Shown piece after piece: positions 10,147 to 22,984 of a stretch of DNA of 64,000 bases. Under the pieces are notes generated by a model that saw nothing but the letters and a program-made list of their open reading frames with translations, made no database searches and was not told the DNA's origin. A program made the position numbers and the translations under genes. The first letter of the stretch is position 1. Each line of letters begins with the position of its first letter. The DNA is taken from NCBI GenBank assembly GCA_031769625.1, contig JAUIMM010000213.1, positions 5,413,501 through 5,477,500 of the forward strand, in the 5' to 3' direction. Source of the DNA: Taudactylus pleione (Eukaryota; Chordata; Amphibia; Anura; Myobatrachidae).

Positions 10147-12180
10147 TTAATGTATAATTGCATTTAGAGGTGACTGCAATCATTTATAAGGGGGGACGCA
10201 GAGCATTTTGCACCTAGTGGAAGGGGTCATGTTGGAGGGTTTGCTGATCTCATTCTCCATGGTCAGAAGAGCATGTGATGGGCTCCACCAATCAGAGTTC
10301 AGCACATTCTCCTCTGACCTCTCTGCAGAGTCTCATGGGAATTACCCAGTAACGCAGTGTGCCCCGATCCTCTGTGTGTAGCTGCCGGCTGGGTCAGTCA
10401 AAACAGCCTTGATGACTGCCAGGCAAGCAGCTGCACTGCAGTCTGCGCCCTTCTACAGTGAATGTCGTTGTAGGTTCCACCCTCCTGCGAATGACAGTGT
10501 GGCTACAAAGCAGTGGGGCCCATCAGGATCTCACCGACTCCCTGGTGGCCCAGTCCGAGCCTGTATAGGGAAGCTATATCAAGTCTTTGGAGAGAGAGAT
10601 AAAGTGAAGAAGTTGCCCAAAGCAACCGACCAGCTACTGTCATTTCATAAACCATGCTAGATAAATGACACAAACTGATTGGTTACTTTGGGCAGCTTCT
10701 CCACTTTATCACTCTCCAAGGCTTGATGCCTCTCTTCCCTGTGTGAGAAACCTTTTCTGTCATGAGAGGCTTGGCCAAGTTGTTGGTTTCAAAAATCCTC
10801 TAAGACTTCAGCACTAAGTAATCAATGTTCTGTTGAACCTGTGAATTGCCCCTGTGGCGTGAATCATGCCATCGGCCGCTTAGACTATCCAATTCACTCG
10901 GGAAATGGGCAGCCATGGGGCGGATGCGGGCAGCAGCAGCAGCTACAGTCCAGGAGACTTGAATACTCTTCCGGTTGGCCAGGAGCACCACCCGAGATTT
11001 GGGAGCCGATCCAGGAGAGTAGGCGAGTATGTCCCAGGGTCAAGCAAAACATTGACGGGATATGGCGTGCAGTGACACTTCCATAGTGGATTACTTGTAG
11101 GCTAAATGGGAAACTATAATGTTATTTATTAAATTTTTGCGAAGTTCATCAGCAATGCGTTGTTCAGAAAACTCAAAATCCTTATAATTTGGCCATCAAA
11201 CCAATCAGTGGAATGTCTTCTAGCAGGCCTGTCACACAGATGGTAAATCAGTGTCATCTAACATCCCAATCATCCAGTCTAGTCTTCAGCAGTCTTAATT
11301 CAGTGGATTGTGAGGAGATCACTTCTCTAACTTTCAAACAAAGGATGTCTGTAGCTTCTTGTTGTAGTGTGGTGATACACTGCAAGTTAAGAAGACGTCC
11401 CTGAGTGGCTGCCACTTCTTTTTGCATGTTTTTTGGAGTATTATAAATCTGTTATTTTTCAGATTGTCACTAGGTGGCAGCATAGCTCTACATCTAGTAA
11501 TTTAGAAGCCAAAGAATAAGGTAAAATGGAGAGAAGCTGCAAAGTATAAATGTTGAAGTGTCAGGAGCAAAGTGGCAGCTCAGTTACAGTTGAACAACAG
11601 ATAATTATGTCTGTCTAATGTTCTGAAGACAAAGGATGTCTTCTGAAAGACTGAGCATAACAGGGGAACAACTGCTACAGGCTGGCAGCGTGAGAAAGTG
11701 AGTGTGGGTAGAAATTTGTATTAAACTTCATGCACGCCTTCACTGTAAGCTTGGTGTCACTACCTCCCAATGAGATCAGACTATCTCTGCGAGCCAGTCC
11801 CTTGATTAAAGCATGATGACAGGAATGCAAAATGATTCAGACCAAATTGCCCTAGTGTTATATTCCAGGTAACTGGTATGGCTGTCAAGGGAATTGTGTA
11901 GGTCTGGGGAACCGAAGGTGTCTTGTTGCAGGAAACCCGGAGTTCACTTCCCCACTTTGAGCTGTCAATAGGAGTACCAATCAAGAAAATGTCAGACGCA
12001 AGTTACGGTGGTTGATACTGACCTACAAGAGCAATTTAATGTTGCTCCGATGCGGGGACAGTTGTTCCAAAAAGCTTACGTTCACGTATGCGTACGGCTG
12101 CATGTCTCTCGGTGCGGTGGTGGCGGAGGAATCTGCTCAGATCCCTCTTCGTAACCACTGACCTCCTTCCTATAGTATCT
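10147..12180. other. Gene-free stretch with one palindromic MITE
   Basis: A palindromic repeat lies at about 10573-10735 (arms AAGTCTTTGGAGAGAGAGAT and TCTCCAAGGCTTGATGC, with CAATCAG-type blocks). The same family recurs at 21559-21668, 45072-45247, 47313-47441, 49720-49800 and 51611-52158. The rest shows no recognisable gene, RNA or transposon protein. Confidence 0.5.
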
Positions 12181-12185
12181 AAAAA

Positions 12186-12520
12186 TGGCATTGGTTCGGT
12201 ATACATTTATGATGCCAGCAGTCACAATGCCGACCGCTGGTATCTAGACTACAGAATCCCGGCGAGGGTTAACTAACCTACGCCGGGAGACCGGCAACCG
12301 GCATCCCAATGGAAGGGATGCTGGGCGCCGAGCGCGGACAGCCGCGGGGGAGGGAGGGTTAGGTTTAGGGTTCCCGGGGGGGACTTAGGGTTTGTTTTAG
12401 GCAAGGGGAGGTAGGGTTAAGGTTGGGCACCCCCCGGGAGACTTAGGTTTCGGCGGCGGGGAAAGGGAGGGTTAGGTTTAGGCACTTAGAGGGGGGATTA
12501 GGGCAGAGTTGCCTACCCTC
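12186..12520. repeat. Telomere-like TTAGG-rich dispersed repeat, copy 1
   Basis: Contains GCCGACCGCTGG, a CGGCATCCC...GGGATGC inverted segment, GGACAGCCGCGGGGG, then a degenerate run of GGTTAGG/GGGTTAGGCACCCCC units. The same modules occur at 39869-40145 and, in reverse, at 44424-44985. It is a dispersed non-coding element, not a true telomere. Confidence 0.6.
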
Positions 12521-15046
12521 CCAATTTTAGCGGGAGTCTCCCGATTTATAACTCACACTCCCGCTCCCCTGCAAATACTACTGCTGCTCCCGGTGTCATG
12601 ACGCATGATGCGATGGTACCTAAAGGCCGGCCACCGCGGCGTGGGGTTATGGGTAGCGGTGGCAGCCTATCAGTGTGCGATTAGCGTCTGGGTGACTGGC
12701 GGGCGGCATCAGCAGGTGACGCTGCATCAGATCAGCAGGGAGCGTGGCCTCAGATCAGCGCGGGACGCGGCATTCCCAGCAGAGGTGGCAGTGCTGGCGT
12801 CTTCACCCCCAGCACAGTGGTACCAAGTTAACAAGTAATGGTAGCTGGAAATTATAAAACAAACTAGTAGTGGGAACTGTGCCATGGGTACATCCCATGG
12901 TGGCTGGGTGCTGAGTGTAACAGGCATTAACTGCACTTTGAAAGGGTTCTCAGTGACAGCCATCCATTCCATGGCTGTCAGTAAGTGCCCTCTCTGGGGG
13001 CAGGTAATGCCTGTTACGCTCAGCAGTTTCTTCACTTTCTCCTGTCAACATTTATTTATTTATTTTGGTCTGTGAAAATTGTCTTTACAGTTTACTCTGT
13101 CCTACAGTAGCCTCACAAGTTCACAATGTGGCATAAATAATGTGTATATATCTGTATTAGGTGGGAGCACATGGTCCAATATGATTTTCAAATAAATTTG
13201 ACCTCACCTTGCACACAACCTTCAATATTACTGGTACACCCTGCACTGGGAAATTGTGTCTGTTTCAGAGATGGACGCAATGGCTATATTTACACAGATA
13301 GAGCAGTTTGCCATTGCGCTTTTGTATTGCGAGTCTGCATGCACAGGGAACTGATTGACAATGTTAGAGTGACAGGTAGTAAATGTTTTGGGGAGGTAAC
13401 GGAGTGGTCAATAAAATGCAGTGACAATAGACACACCCACAAGTGGAGCTAGACACGCCCTTTGCGAAGCGCGGCACACACATTCTGCTACCACCTACAA
13501 TTTCCCTGATTGTGGATTAGGGTTAGGCACAGGGGGGAGATTAGGGTTAGGCACCCTAAAGGAGGGTTAGGGTTAGGGGGTAGAGTTAGGTTAGTAAGTA
13601 CTTACCTTGTAGACAATCGGGATTTCCTTCCATGTCGGGCTGGCGCTGCCGGGATTTGAACCACTGGCCATGCGGCCGGCGGTGTATCATAAAAAATCCG
13701 TTGGTTCCTGCAAGCTAACTTCAGCAACTATGAGTTTTCTGAATTTACTGAATACTAGGCAGCCTCATTGGGCCTCTAATAAAGAATAGGCCCATTAAAG
13801 ATACTAGCATTTCTGTGTGTGTAACAGGTCTAAAATAGATCATGAATCAACACCTAATTACTATTTCTATTGTCCAATATTTTTAGTATAAATTCCTGTA
13901 TTTATTCGCCCCCACTAGTGCCCACAGCAGCCATGCCATAATGCAAATAATCCAGGGCTCATATTACATGTTGCTGCTATAAAATGTGGCCCAGCCATAA
14001 AGTGAAGCCCTTGCTGAATGTTACACTTCTGATTGTTGGGACTACAAACTAAACGGTAAGACCTGAAGCAAGCTTTCTACGTGTTATAAGACATTGGAGA
14101 CCCAGCAGGTACTATCACATTTTAAAAATAAACACCTTCTAGGCTCACTGCAGGCAGTAAAAAAATTGCAATGGAATATTTCTGTGGTTGGGAACAAATG
14201 TATTTTGCAACCCTGAATCCATAAAAACCCTCCCTCCTTTTCTGGGAAAATTATGTTATGTATTTCGGATGGATTAGCTGGAGTCCTCCCTTCATCCTTC
14301 GGGAGAGTTTTATTGCTATTCTTTCTCCCGCTATGAAATTGTAACTTAAACATTGTTTCCAGGATGCAAGCTGGTACAGATCTAGGGTGCTTTCTAAAGA
14401 ATTGCCTATAGTCTAAGAATTGATGATGCTGATGTGTGCATGTTCGATGATTTTGATTAATCTACTTATACACAGGTTTTCCCACTGACTGCTGTCTGGA
14501 TCCTCCTCCCCCCCTTCCCCTTTTACTCTTTTATTTTTTGCTTGGACAGTTTTATCTAGTGAATTGTGCATTACAAATAATTAATTCCACACCTGCTAGA
14601 TGTTAATGATTTTTAGCTAAGATCAGGTAGTTACTTGTGCATCTCTCTGCTACATCTCATTGCTATGATTAGCACAGTACAACTGCATACCTGATGCTTA
14701 TTAAATACAACATTGCCATCTACTGGCTAATTTGAAGAATTGCCTCCTACAGAGAAATACTGTTGAAAGTAAACGCCACCTTTTGGCTAACACAAACCGC
14801 ATTTGAGCATTGTTACAGCACTGATTTTAAGCACAACTATATTTACACATGATTAAAGGCAGACATCTGTTAAACTCTACAGCACATTTGCTGTATGTCA
14901 GGGAGACTCTTTGAAATAGTGGTGATCTCTCTGACTCTATAAAGAATTTACCAATCTCCCTGATGCCAGGTCAACAACTACACATGCAATACGTATATAC
15001 TTGCACAGCCTCCTATTACCTCTGCCCTTATCCCCATTATCTAGCA
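12521..15046. other. Gene-free stretch with fragments of the telomere-like repeat
   Basis: At 13500-13690 lies another piece of the TTAGG-rich repeat ending in GGGATTTGAACCACTGGCC, the reverse complement of a tRNA B-box-like GGTTCAAATCC. An inverted repeat around 12885-13025 (TGAGTGTAACAGGCATTA versus TAATGCCTGTTACGCTCA) marks a small fold-back element. No gene is evident from 13690 to 15046. Confidence 0.45.
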
Positions 15047-15294
15047 GTGATATAGAAACATAGAATTTGACGGCAGATAAGAACCACTTGGCCCATCTAG
15101 TCTGCCCCATTTTTAAACATATTATTACCTCAACTTTTATTGATCCTTACTTCTTCTGAAGGATATCCTTATGTCTATGCCATGCATGTTTAAATTGCTC
15201 TACTGTCTTAGCCTCTACCACCTCTGATGGGAGGCTATTCCACGTGTCCACTACCCTTTCTGTGAAGTAATTTTTCCTCAAATTTCCCCTGAAC

Positions 15295-15684
15295 CTACCA
15301 ACCTCTAGTTTCAGAACATGTCCTCTTATTATAATATTTCTTTCTTTGAAGAATGTCTCCTTCCTTTACCTTGTGAAAACCCTTTATATATTTGAACGTT
15401 TCTATCATGTCCCCCCTTTCCCTTCTCTGCTCCAAACTATACATAGTAAGATCTTTTAGTCTTTCCTGGTACATTTTGTGGTGTAGAACTTGCACCATTT
15501 TAGTTGCAATTCTTTGTACAGTCTCTAATGTATTAATATCCTTCTGGAGATATGGCCTCCAGAACTGAACACCGTATTCGAGATGAGGACGTACCAATGA
15601 CCTATACAGTTTTATTATCACTTCTTTCTTTCTACTACTGATTCCTCTCCCTATGCAACCAAGCATCTGTCTTGCCTTCCTCAT
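15295..15684 (-). pseudogene. CR1 RT, C-terminal region
   Basis: 129 codons starting MRKARQMLGCIGRGI, with LYRSLVRPHLEYGVQFW and later LETVQRIATKM and YSLEQRRERGD. The RPHLEY...W and VQRxATK pattern is characteristic of the region after the RT palm in CR1/L2 LINEs. The end at 15295 is near the element's 3' UTR, so this may be the natural C-terminus. Confidence 0.85.
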
Positions 15685-15714
15685 TGCTTTGTTACAATGT
15701 TTGCTTGCCTTTAA

Positions 15715-16618
15715 GGGCTCTATTTAGTAACATTATTTTTACTAAAATCAAGTGAAAAAGGGTGTTTTCACACCCTTTTCACATTATTTTAGTATCACCT
15801 ATAGTTATTACAGGGCAATTGGAGTAGAATTCGTAAAATTCTACTCCAACCCCTAAGTATCACTTATTTTTAGTAAGCAGATCGCATTTCCCATAATTGT
15901 AATGGGAAATGTGATCCGACCAAAGTTACTAATAATAAATTGTAAAAAAATACCGGGGAAAGCCCTGTGATAATAACGCCACCTGGAGGTTACCGGGCTC
16001 CTACTCTGCTCTAAAAGGCAGAGCAGAGCTTGGAGCCAGTCCCAGTGATCAGCTCTGTGGTCTAAACAGACCGCAAGCTGATATACTGCAAAAAAAAAAA
16101 AAAATTGTCAAAAAAAAAAATTCACTTACCTGACTCCAGGGACTGGTAGTCGGGGCTCCGGTGATGACTCCCCTCTGGTCAGCTGGTCTCCCATGCTGCA
16201 CTGCGGCCCAGGCATCAGGTGATCGGGTAACAGTGCAGTATGGGAAATCAGCTGACCGGAGGCATGGAAGACATCACTGGTGCACCGATGACTGCAGGTA
16301 AGTGCTATTAAGAGAGGGGGGGTCACGGGGGGTCCGCGATCGTGGGGCTTAGTGTTGGGGGCGGGGCTTAGTGCCGGGGAAGAAGCAGCAGTGGCCGGTC
16401 GGCGCATGCGCGGGGCACTAGTCACGGTATTTTTTGGTGAAAATATCGTGACTAGAGTGTGGAGGGATTCGCAGGGACAGAGCTTTCTCGCAAGTTCTGT
16501 CCCTGCAAGGGATTTGTAGTAAATCCCTGTGATATTACCTGAATTCGCAATGTGAATTCAGTCGATAATATCACACTACAATCTGCATTACAAATGCGGA
16601 TTGTAGTAAATAGAGCCC
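15715..16618. repeat. PIF-like palindromic MITE inserted in the CR1
   Basis: Inverted ends GGGCTCTATTTA / TAAATAGAGCCC, flanked by TAA at 15712-15714 and 16619-16621. Removing the element and one TAA rejoins the CR1 sequence exactly (GCTTGCCTTTAA then GTCACCTG), which confirms the boundaries. The interior has inverted blocks and A-runs near 16089-16120. Confidence 0.8.
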
Positions 16619-16771
16619 TAAGTCACCTGAAATAGTGACTCCTAGATCCCTTTACTCTTCAGTAGTTTCCAGTATAGTGCCATTAACTCTATATATAGCC
16701 TTTGGATTTTTGAGACCCAAGTGCATGATCTTGCATTTTTTGCCATTAAACTGTAGTTGCCACGTTCTTGA

Positions 16772-17032
16772 TCATTCCTCTAGTCTACCTAGATCATCAA
16801 TCATTTGTTTTACCACTCCTGGTGTGTCTACCCTAATGCATACCTTTGTGTCATCTGCAAAAAAGCATAGTTTCCCTTCAATACCATTTGCAATGTCACA
16901 AATAAAAATATTAAAAAGCACTGGTCCAAGTACAGATCCCTGAGGTACTCCACTAGTAACATTTCCCTCTTGAGACTGCACTCCATTTACTACAACTCTC
17001 TGTTTCCTATCTGCAGCCATGATCTTATCCAT
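16772..17032 (-). pseudogene. CR1 RT palm fragment
   Basis: Carries SGVPQGSVLGPVLF and, 23 residues on, FADDTKV, the RT B- and C-motifs (FADD variant of YxDD). This is typical of CR1/L2 LINEs. Upstream on the minus strand (17033-17480) related codons remain (a KFFDWVTKEIDKG-like segment and a PVSLTSVVGKLME-like segment in shifted frames), so the RT continues but is broken. Confidence 0.85.
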
Positions 17033-17489
17033 TCAACTATCTTTGTATCCAATCTCATGCTTTCCAGTTTATTTAACAGTCTGCGATGTGTCAAAGGCCT
17101 TACTAAAGTCTAGATAAGGTATATCTATGGCCCCCCTTTATCTATTTCCTTAGTCACCCAGTCAAAAAATTTAAGGAAACATCGGTAGCTGTGGTCACAA
17201 TCAATGTTTCTATCGATGGCCAACTGTACTATATAGCATAAAAAGTGCCATTTTTATGGTATACAGCGCTTCAAAAAAATTTTTTTTTTTAGAAAATCGT
17301 GTTGGATAAGTTTTAAAAAGCTGTTCCTGACCTAATTCAATCATAAAAAAACCCGACAATTTCGGAGCGGTTTTTGGAGAGAGAATTCGTCAGTTAAGTG
17401 GTTAAGAGTGTTTCCATCAATTTCCCTACTACTGATGTAAGGCTCACTGGTCGTTAGTTGCTTGCCTTTTCCTTGCTTCCACTTTTGTG

Positions 17490-19640
17490 CTGTGGGCAGG
17501 GGCAGATTTATCACTAGGCAACATAAGCGGCTGCCTAGGGCCCGGCGGGTCCCAAGGAGCCCGTGGCCGGGCCCCCCTAAAATCCGGCCCTGGAGGAGAA
17601 CCTGCTACACTGCCACCAGCCGTGGAGAGAACGCACACCACACCTGGGTACTACAAGTCTGGCACAGTATGCACTGCAGCAGCACGACCACGGGGAAGGA
17701 GACTCAGGCAGGGGAGGAGGAGGCAGAGCTACAGGCCAGGGCTGGCCCTATCATTACCGAGTATTAGAGGGTCGCGGTGAGTGACTGTTTCACACTGTCA
17801 CTCACTTGCCTCATCTCCGTGACCCAGGAGGCTTTGCATTGCTAACGGCGATGTGACGTCATCACGTCACGTCGCAACTAATACACTGACGAGGAGGCAT
17901 TTGCAGAGGAAGAGCCACACTTGAGGAGCCATGGCCATTCTGCCTTGCAGATCTACAGCATCCACGGCAGGTAAGTTTGGCAAGGAGGGAAGAAAGGTGC
18001 TGTGAGAGGAGGGGAGAATGGTCTGCGCTGAGGGGGAGAGGATGTTTGTGCTGTAAGGGGAGGGGGTTCTGTGTTATGTGGGGAGGGGGTCTGTGCTGTG
18101 AGGAGACGGGGTCTGTCCTGTGAGAAGAGAGGGGGACTGTGCTGTATGGGGGTCTATGCTGTGAGGGGGCTGTGCTGTAAAGAGAGGGGCTCTGTGCTGT
18201 GAGGGGGTATGTGCTGTGAGAGGAGAGGGGGCCTGTGTGGTAAGGGGGTCTATGCTGTAAAGGGAGGGGTTCTGTGCTGTAAGGGCCTCTGTGCTGTGAA
18301 AGGGGTCTGTGCTGTGAGAGGAGAGGGGGTCTGTGCTGTATGGGGGTCTATGCTGTGAGGGGCCTGTGCTGTAAAGAGAGGGGCTCTGTGCTGTGACAGG
18401 AGAGGGGGCCTGTGCAGTAAGGGGATCTATGCTGTAAAGAGAGGGGTTCTGTGCTGTGAGGGGCTCTGTGCTGTGAGGGGCTCTGTGCTGTGAGGGAAGA
18501 GGTTCTGTGGTGTGAGGGGGCAGTGAAGTGGGCAGTATGTTGTGCTGTGAGGGGGCAGTTTGTGCTGCTGTGTGGGGGCAGCTGAGTGGGCATTATGTCG
18601 TGCTGTGAGGGGGCAGTGGAGTGGGCAGTATGTGGTGCTGTGAGGGGGCTGTATGTGGTGCTGTGAGGTGTCAGGGAAGTGGGCAGTATGTGGTGCTGTG
18701 AGTGGGCTGTATGCGGTGCTGTGAGGGGGCGGTGAAGTGGGCAGTATGTGGTGCTGTGAGGGGCGGTGAAGTGGGCAGTATGTGGTGCTGTGAGGTGGGC
18801 AGTAACTGGGTCAGTGTGTGTGCATAAGGGGCATAAGGGACTCTGCATAAGGGGCACTACTAAGAACATTACTGGGGGCACAACATAATGGGCATTACTG
18901 GGGGCTCTGCATAAAGGGCACTACTAAGGACATTACTGGGGGCTCTGCATAAGGAGCATTACTGGGGGCTCTGCATAAAAGGGCATTACAGAGGCCATTA
19001 CTGGGCGCTCTGCATAAAAGGGGCATTACTGGGGGCTCTGCATAAGGGGCATTACTGGGGGCTCTGTATAAGGGGCACTACTAAGGACATTATTGGGGGC
19101 ACAACATAATGGGCATTACTGGGGGCTCTGCATAAAGGGCACGACTAAGGACAATACTGGGGGCTCTGCATAAGGGGCATTACTGGGGACTCTGCATAAA
19201 GGGGCTCTGCATAAGGGGCATTACTTGGGGCTCTGCATAAAGGGGCACTATTAATGCCATTACTGGGGGCTCTGCATAAAGGGGCATTACAAAGGCCATT
19301 ACTGGGGGCTTTGCATAAGGGACATTACTGGGGGCTCTGCATAAAGGGGTATTACTGGGGGCTCTGCATAAGGGACATTACTGGGGGCTCTGCATAAGGG
19401 GCATTACTGGGGCAGTGCATACTGTGCACTACTAGGGCACTGCACTGGGTCTGGGGGAGTGGGGCTGAGAGATGCACACTGGGTCTGGGGGTATTTAGCT
19501 GGGAGACGCACACTAGGTCTGGGGGAATGAGTGGGAGACACACACTGGGTCTGGGGGAATGAGACAGAGACATACTGGGGCTAGGGAATGTGTCTTACTG
19601 CTGTTTGTTAGATACTGAAAGAGAACCATAACCTCTTTAA
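17490..19640. repeat. Minisatellite-bearing insertion in the CR1
   Basis: Begins near CAGGGGCAGATTTATC (17497-17512), a hAT-like terminus, followed by GGGCCCGGCGGG-type sequence. From about 17990 to 18835 there is a minisatellite of CTGTGCTGTGAGGGGGT units. From about 18835 to 19440 a second tandem repeat follows, with unit GGGCATTACTGGGGGCTCTG plus CATAA (about 25 bp). The right boundary and a target duplication could not be fixed. Minus-strand open frames such as 18348-18881 (Thr/His-rich) reflect the repeat. Confidence 0.55.
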
Positions 19641-20016
19641 GTAAGAGCTAAAGGTATTCTGTTTCGTTGTTAAATAGGGCCCTATATTGTCTCTGTTTCT
19701 GAGAAATATCCACCTTTCTGTTTTCCTCTTATAATGTTTTATTTAAGTGTTTGTATTGAAACTATCATCCCTATTTGAGCCATTGATTAGGACACGCTCT
19801 CATGGTCGGTCTGCGCGCGAGACCTCGCAATCTCTATTTAAGGATAAGCCGATGTTTATGGGCCAGTGCCCTGGACTTGCCCCCCAGGCTAAAAGTTGCC
19901 AGCCAGCACCTTGCCTGGTGGTCTTTCGATCACCACAAGAATCACTTTCTCCGCTGTTTCTATAGTCACCCAAAGGGACTCATTTTTTTCTTCAATACTA
20001 TGTATTAACGTAGTAT

Positions 20017-20403
20017 TTATGCTTTCCTTGACATACTGTACATTGCTACTCCTCCTCCTATTCTTCTCAGTTTGTCCTTCCTAAACAAAGTATATCCCGG
20101 TATAGCTATGTCCCAATCATGATTTTCATTGCACCATGACTCCGTAATAGCCACAATATCCAGATCATCCCTTGTCATTATTGCAATTAGTTGGGGGATT
20201 TTATTTTCTAAGCTCCTAGCATTTACACGCATTGCTCTTAGAGTTTTATTTCTCCTGTTCCTAGCTATGTTCATCTCTCTGCCTATGTTTATTTGGTTTT
20301 GTTCTGAATTATCTTCTGTTGCTGTGGATATGCTTCCTGTCCCATTTGCCAGCAGAAATAATACCTCTTTATTGGCAGATTTCTTTTTTCTTGTTTGGTT
20401 CAC
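20017..20403 (-). pseudogene. CR1 endonuclease, N-terminal fragment
   Basis: Shows RVNARSLENKIPQLIAIM and LDIVAITESW, then PGYTLFRKD and IGGGVAMY. These match the first strands of the AP-like endonuclease of CR1 LINEs, with the conserved Asn (N-R-S-L) and Glu (TESW) positions present. The frame is lost after about 20017 and the rest of the nuclease is not recognisable. Confidence 0.85.
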
Positions 20404-20460
20404 TGTCCCCCTCTTCTAGTTTAAATAGTTCTTCGTGAAACTTTCAAACTGTTCACTGAC

Positions 20461-21325
20461 TAACGTATTCAATTTGAGGCGAAAAGTCCGGATCCGCAAT
20501 ACTTTTTCGCCGATGACGTCATTTTCGCCTGTTTTGCTTTTACCCCGTATTCAATTTGAAAGACCTTCTGCCTAGGCGGAAAGTCAATGCAATGTACTAG
20601 GCGAAAAAGTTTCGCCTATGAATAGCAGGCGGAAAAAAGTGCAGAATTGGGGTTTGGGGGCGCAACATTGCGGGAACCCCCATGCAGCCTTCAGACAGTC
20701 CCCCAAGGGTAAACTGTGTAAAAAAAAAAAAAAAACACTTAAGAACACCCCAAAAAATTACTTTGAAAAAGGGGGTGAAAAAAAAAAGTTGGGGTACAAA
20801 GTAAAAAATTAGAGAACTTGACTCTGGGGGGGTCCCCAAGTATGCCCCTAGTGTTTTTTTTATTGCAGGTGCTTGCGGCAGGTGGATTTTTCATGATGTT
20901 TTCAACTTCACTTTAGCAACTTTAAAATATGCTTACCCCCATTTTTAAGTACCCCAAATTTGCTGGGATAAGTTATTTTCAGGAATAAAAACTCCTGAAT
21001 ACTATTCTGTACCACTTATACAAAAACGCTATTTAGCAGATATTGAGCCTGTTTAAAAACACCAAATACCTTCAGCAAGCCAATTCGGGGGGTACCATAG
21101 GGAACCCCCATGTCAGAGCATCTTTTGGGGGGTGTCAGGCTGATATCCCCAAATCTGACAGTACTTTCCGCCTGTTCAAGTATCACCGGTCCCGTTTTCG
21201 CCTACTTTCAAATTGAATACGGGGTAAAGCGGGCACGTGCGCAATACTTTTCCGCCTACAAAACAGGCGAAGTAGGCGAAAAGTCCGGGCCGTGAAAAAG
21301 TATCGCGGCTCGGCTCAAATTGAAT
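20461..21325. repeat. Palindromic MITE, ends CGTATTCAATTTGAG
   Basis: Left end CGTATTCAATTTGAGGCGAAAAG and right end inverted (GGCTCAAATTGAATACG). A second pair of the same motif (CCCCGTATTCAATTTGAAAG and its inverse) lies about 85-110 bases inside each end. Many GGCGAAAA blocks face each other. No coding capacity. The target duplication is unclear. Confidence 0.6.
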
Positions 21326-21558
21326 ACGGCTCTCAGTATTCTAGTTCCTTTTGATATGACATGGAAAATTAAAAAACATCAGAAACATATATAATATATC
21401 CCGTGCAATTTATCTGCTTTGATGTACTGTAACTTGCTGGATGTAACTCAACTTTATGACAACAGACCAAGCAGTACATACCCTTTTCAACGCCACACTG
21501 TGTTGCTTTCACAATCTCAGTGAAGAATAGCTTTTTGAAATGTAGGCAAATATGCTTT

Positions 21559-21668
21559 GAGATAAAGTATCAACCTATCAGCTTCTATCATGTTACAGAC
21601 TGTGCTTGAAAAATGACAGTTAGAAGCTTATTGGTTGGTACTTTATCTCTCTCCAAGGCTTAGTACAT
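21559..21668. repeat. Short palindromic repeat (CAATCAGCT family)
   Basis: Arms GATAAAGTATCAACC and GGTTGGTACTTTATC flank a centre with TGAAAAATGACAGTTAGAAGC. This is the same family as the elements at 45072-45247 and 49720-49800. Confidence 0.6.
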
Positions 21669-21854
21669 AACCCACAAAATCTAGATTACTACGGCTTCCA
21701 GAATAACCATTAGCTTCTTAGTAGGGGCAGAACTATGGGAGACAATGGAGGCGCCTGCCGCCGGACGTCAACACTGAAGGGGCACCTCCTCCATTGCCCA
21801 CAATATATTCATCCCACTTAGGGCTATTCTATATTAGTGTTTTTGTGCGTGTGT

Positions 21855-21856
<2 letters not shown>

Positions 21857-21886
<30 letters not shown>

Positions 21887-21934
21887 TGGGATAGATAGAT
21901 ATGGGATAGATAGAAATGGGATAGATAGAAATGG

Positions 21935-21978
<44 letters not shown>

Positions 21979-22031
21979 TGAGACAGATGGATAGATAGAT
22001 ATGGGATAGATAGATAGATAGATAGATATGG

Positions 22032-22067
<36 letters not shown>

Positions 22068-22075
22068 TGGGATAG

Positions 22076-22106
<31 letters not shown>

Positions 22107-22124
22107 GATATGGGATAGATATGG

Positions 22125-22184
<60 letters not shown>

Positions 22185-22187
22185 TGG

Positions 22188-22247
<60 letters not shown>

Positions 22248-22258
22248 TGGGATAGATG

Positions 22259-22294
<36 letters not shown>

Positions 22295-22297
22295 TGG

Positions 22298-22329
<32 letters not shown>

Positions 22330-22347
22330 TGGGATAGATAGATATGG

Positions 22348-22403
<56 letters not shown>

Positions 22404-22434
22404 TGGGATAGATAGATAGATGGATAGATATGCG
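21857..22434. repeat. GATA microsatellite, about 580 bp
   Basis: Tandem TAGA/GATA units broken at intervals by TATGGGATAGA, so blocks of GATA are joined by a recurring GGGATA variant. The minus strand therefore gives a spurious open frame of Ile/Tyr/Leu/Ser repeats. It lies inside a gene-free region. Confidence 0.95.
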
Positions 22435-22984
22435 CCATATTTATTTTCCTTGTTTTTAGGTAGGGTGGGGGGGTACCAAATTATAACTTGCCTCCGGCTG
22501 GATAGATCTCAGGACATACTTGCCTACACTCTCGGGAGGCTCCTGATTTTTTGGGTAGCCCATTGCACCCCTGGAAGTGTAGGCAGATCTCCCGCATTCT
22601 GCCTACTTCCTAGTGAAGCGGGCAGGATGGAAAGATTTAATGGGGAATTTGCGGGTCCGTAGGGAGGGGGATGGCTAAATAACGCAACTTGTCATTTAGC
22701 TTCGCCCCTCCTCACGGATCCGCGAATCGCAGACTGTTCCAGGAAAGGGGCGGACCTAAAATATGTCAACAGTCCAGCCCTGCCCCCCAAACCGGCCTGC
22801 AGGCAGCTCTCCGGACTGCTCCCGAAAAGTATTTATACAAGAAGGTAAGTATGTCTCAAGCTGTATCTGTAACAGTAGCATATGCACTTGCTTTACACCA
22901 CTATGTGGCATGACAGTTAGTAGTAGTAATGTTAGTAGTAAATGCTAACATCACATTAATCAATTTGTACACAAGGTAATACTG
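22435..22984. other. Gene-free repeat fragment
   Basis: Contains GACATACTTGCCTACACTCTCGGGAGGCTCC near 22515 and an inverted partner GGAAGTGTAGGCAGATCTCCCGC near 22573. This marks a small fold-back repeat; nothing else is recognised. Confidence 0.4.

Larger units (their letters stand above)
15051..20420 (-). mobile_element. CR1-type LINE, minus strand, interrupted
   Basis: Read on the minus strand, the order is endonuclease N-terminus (20403-20017), RT core (about 17480-16772), RT C-terminal part (15684-15295), and a 3' tail ending near 15051 in ATTCTATGTTTCTAT. That tail resembles the short ATTCTATG-type repeat at CR1 3' ends. This is the gene order of CR1 LINEs, which encode an AP-type endonuclease plus RT. 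A MITE (15715-16618) and a block with minisatellites (about 17500-19640) interrupt it. All coding parts have stops or shifts, so it is dead. Confidence 0.82.

Noticed and set aside
18348..18881. 177-codon Thr/His/Ser/Pro open frame on the minus strand
   Set aside because: Translation of the CTGTGCTGTGAGGGG minisatellite.
21824..22438. 204-codon Ile/Tyr/Leu/Ser open frame on the minus strand
   Set aside because: It is the translation of the GATA microsatellite.
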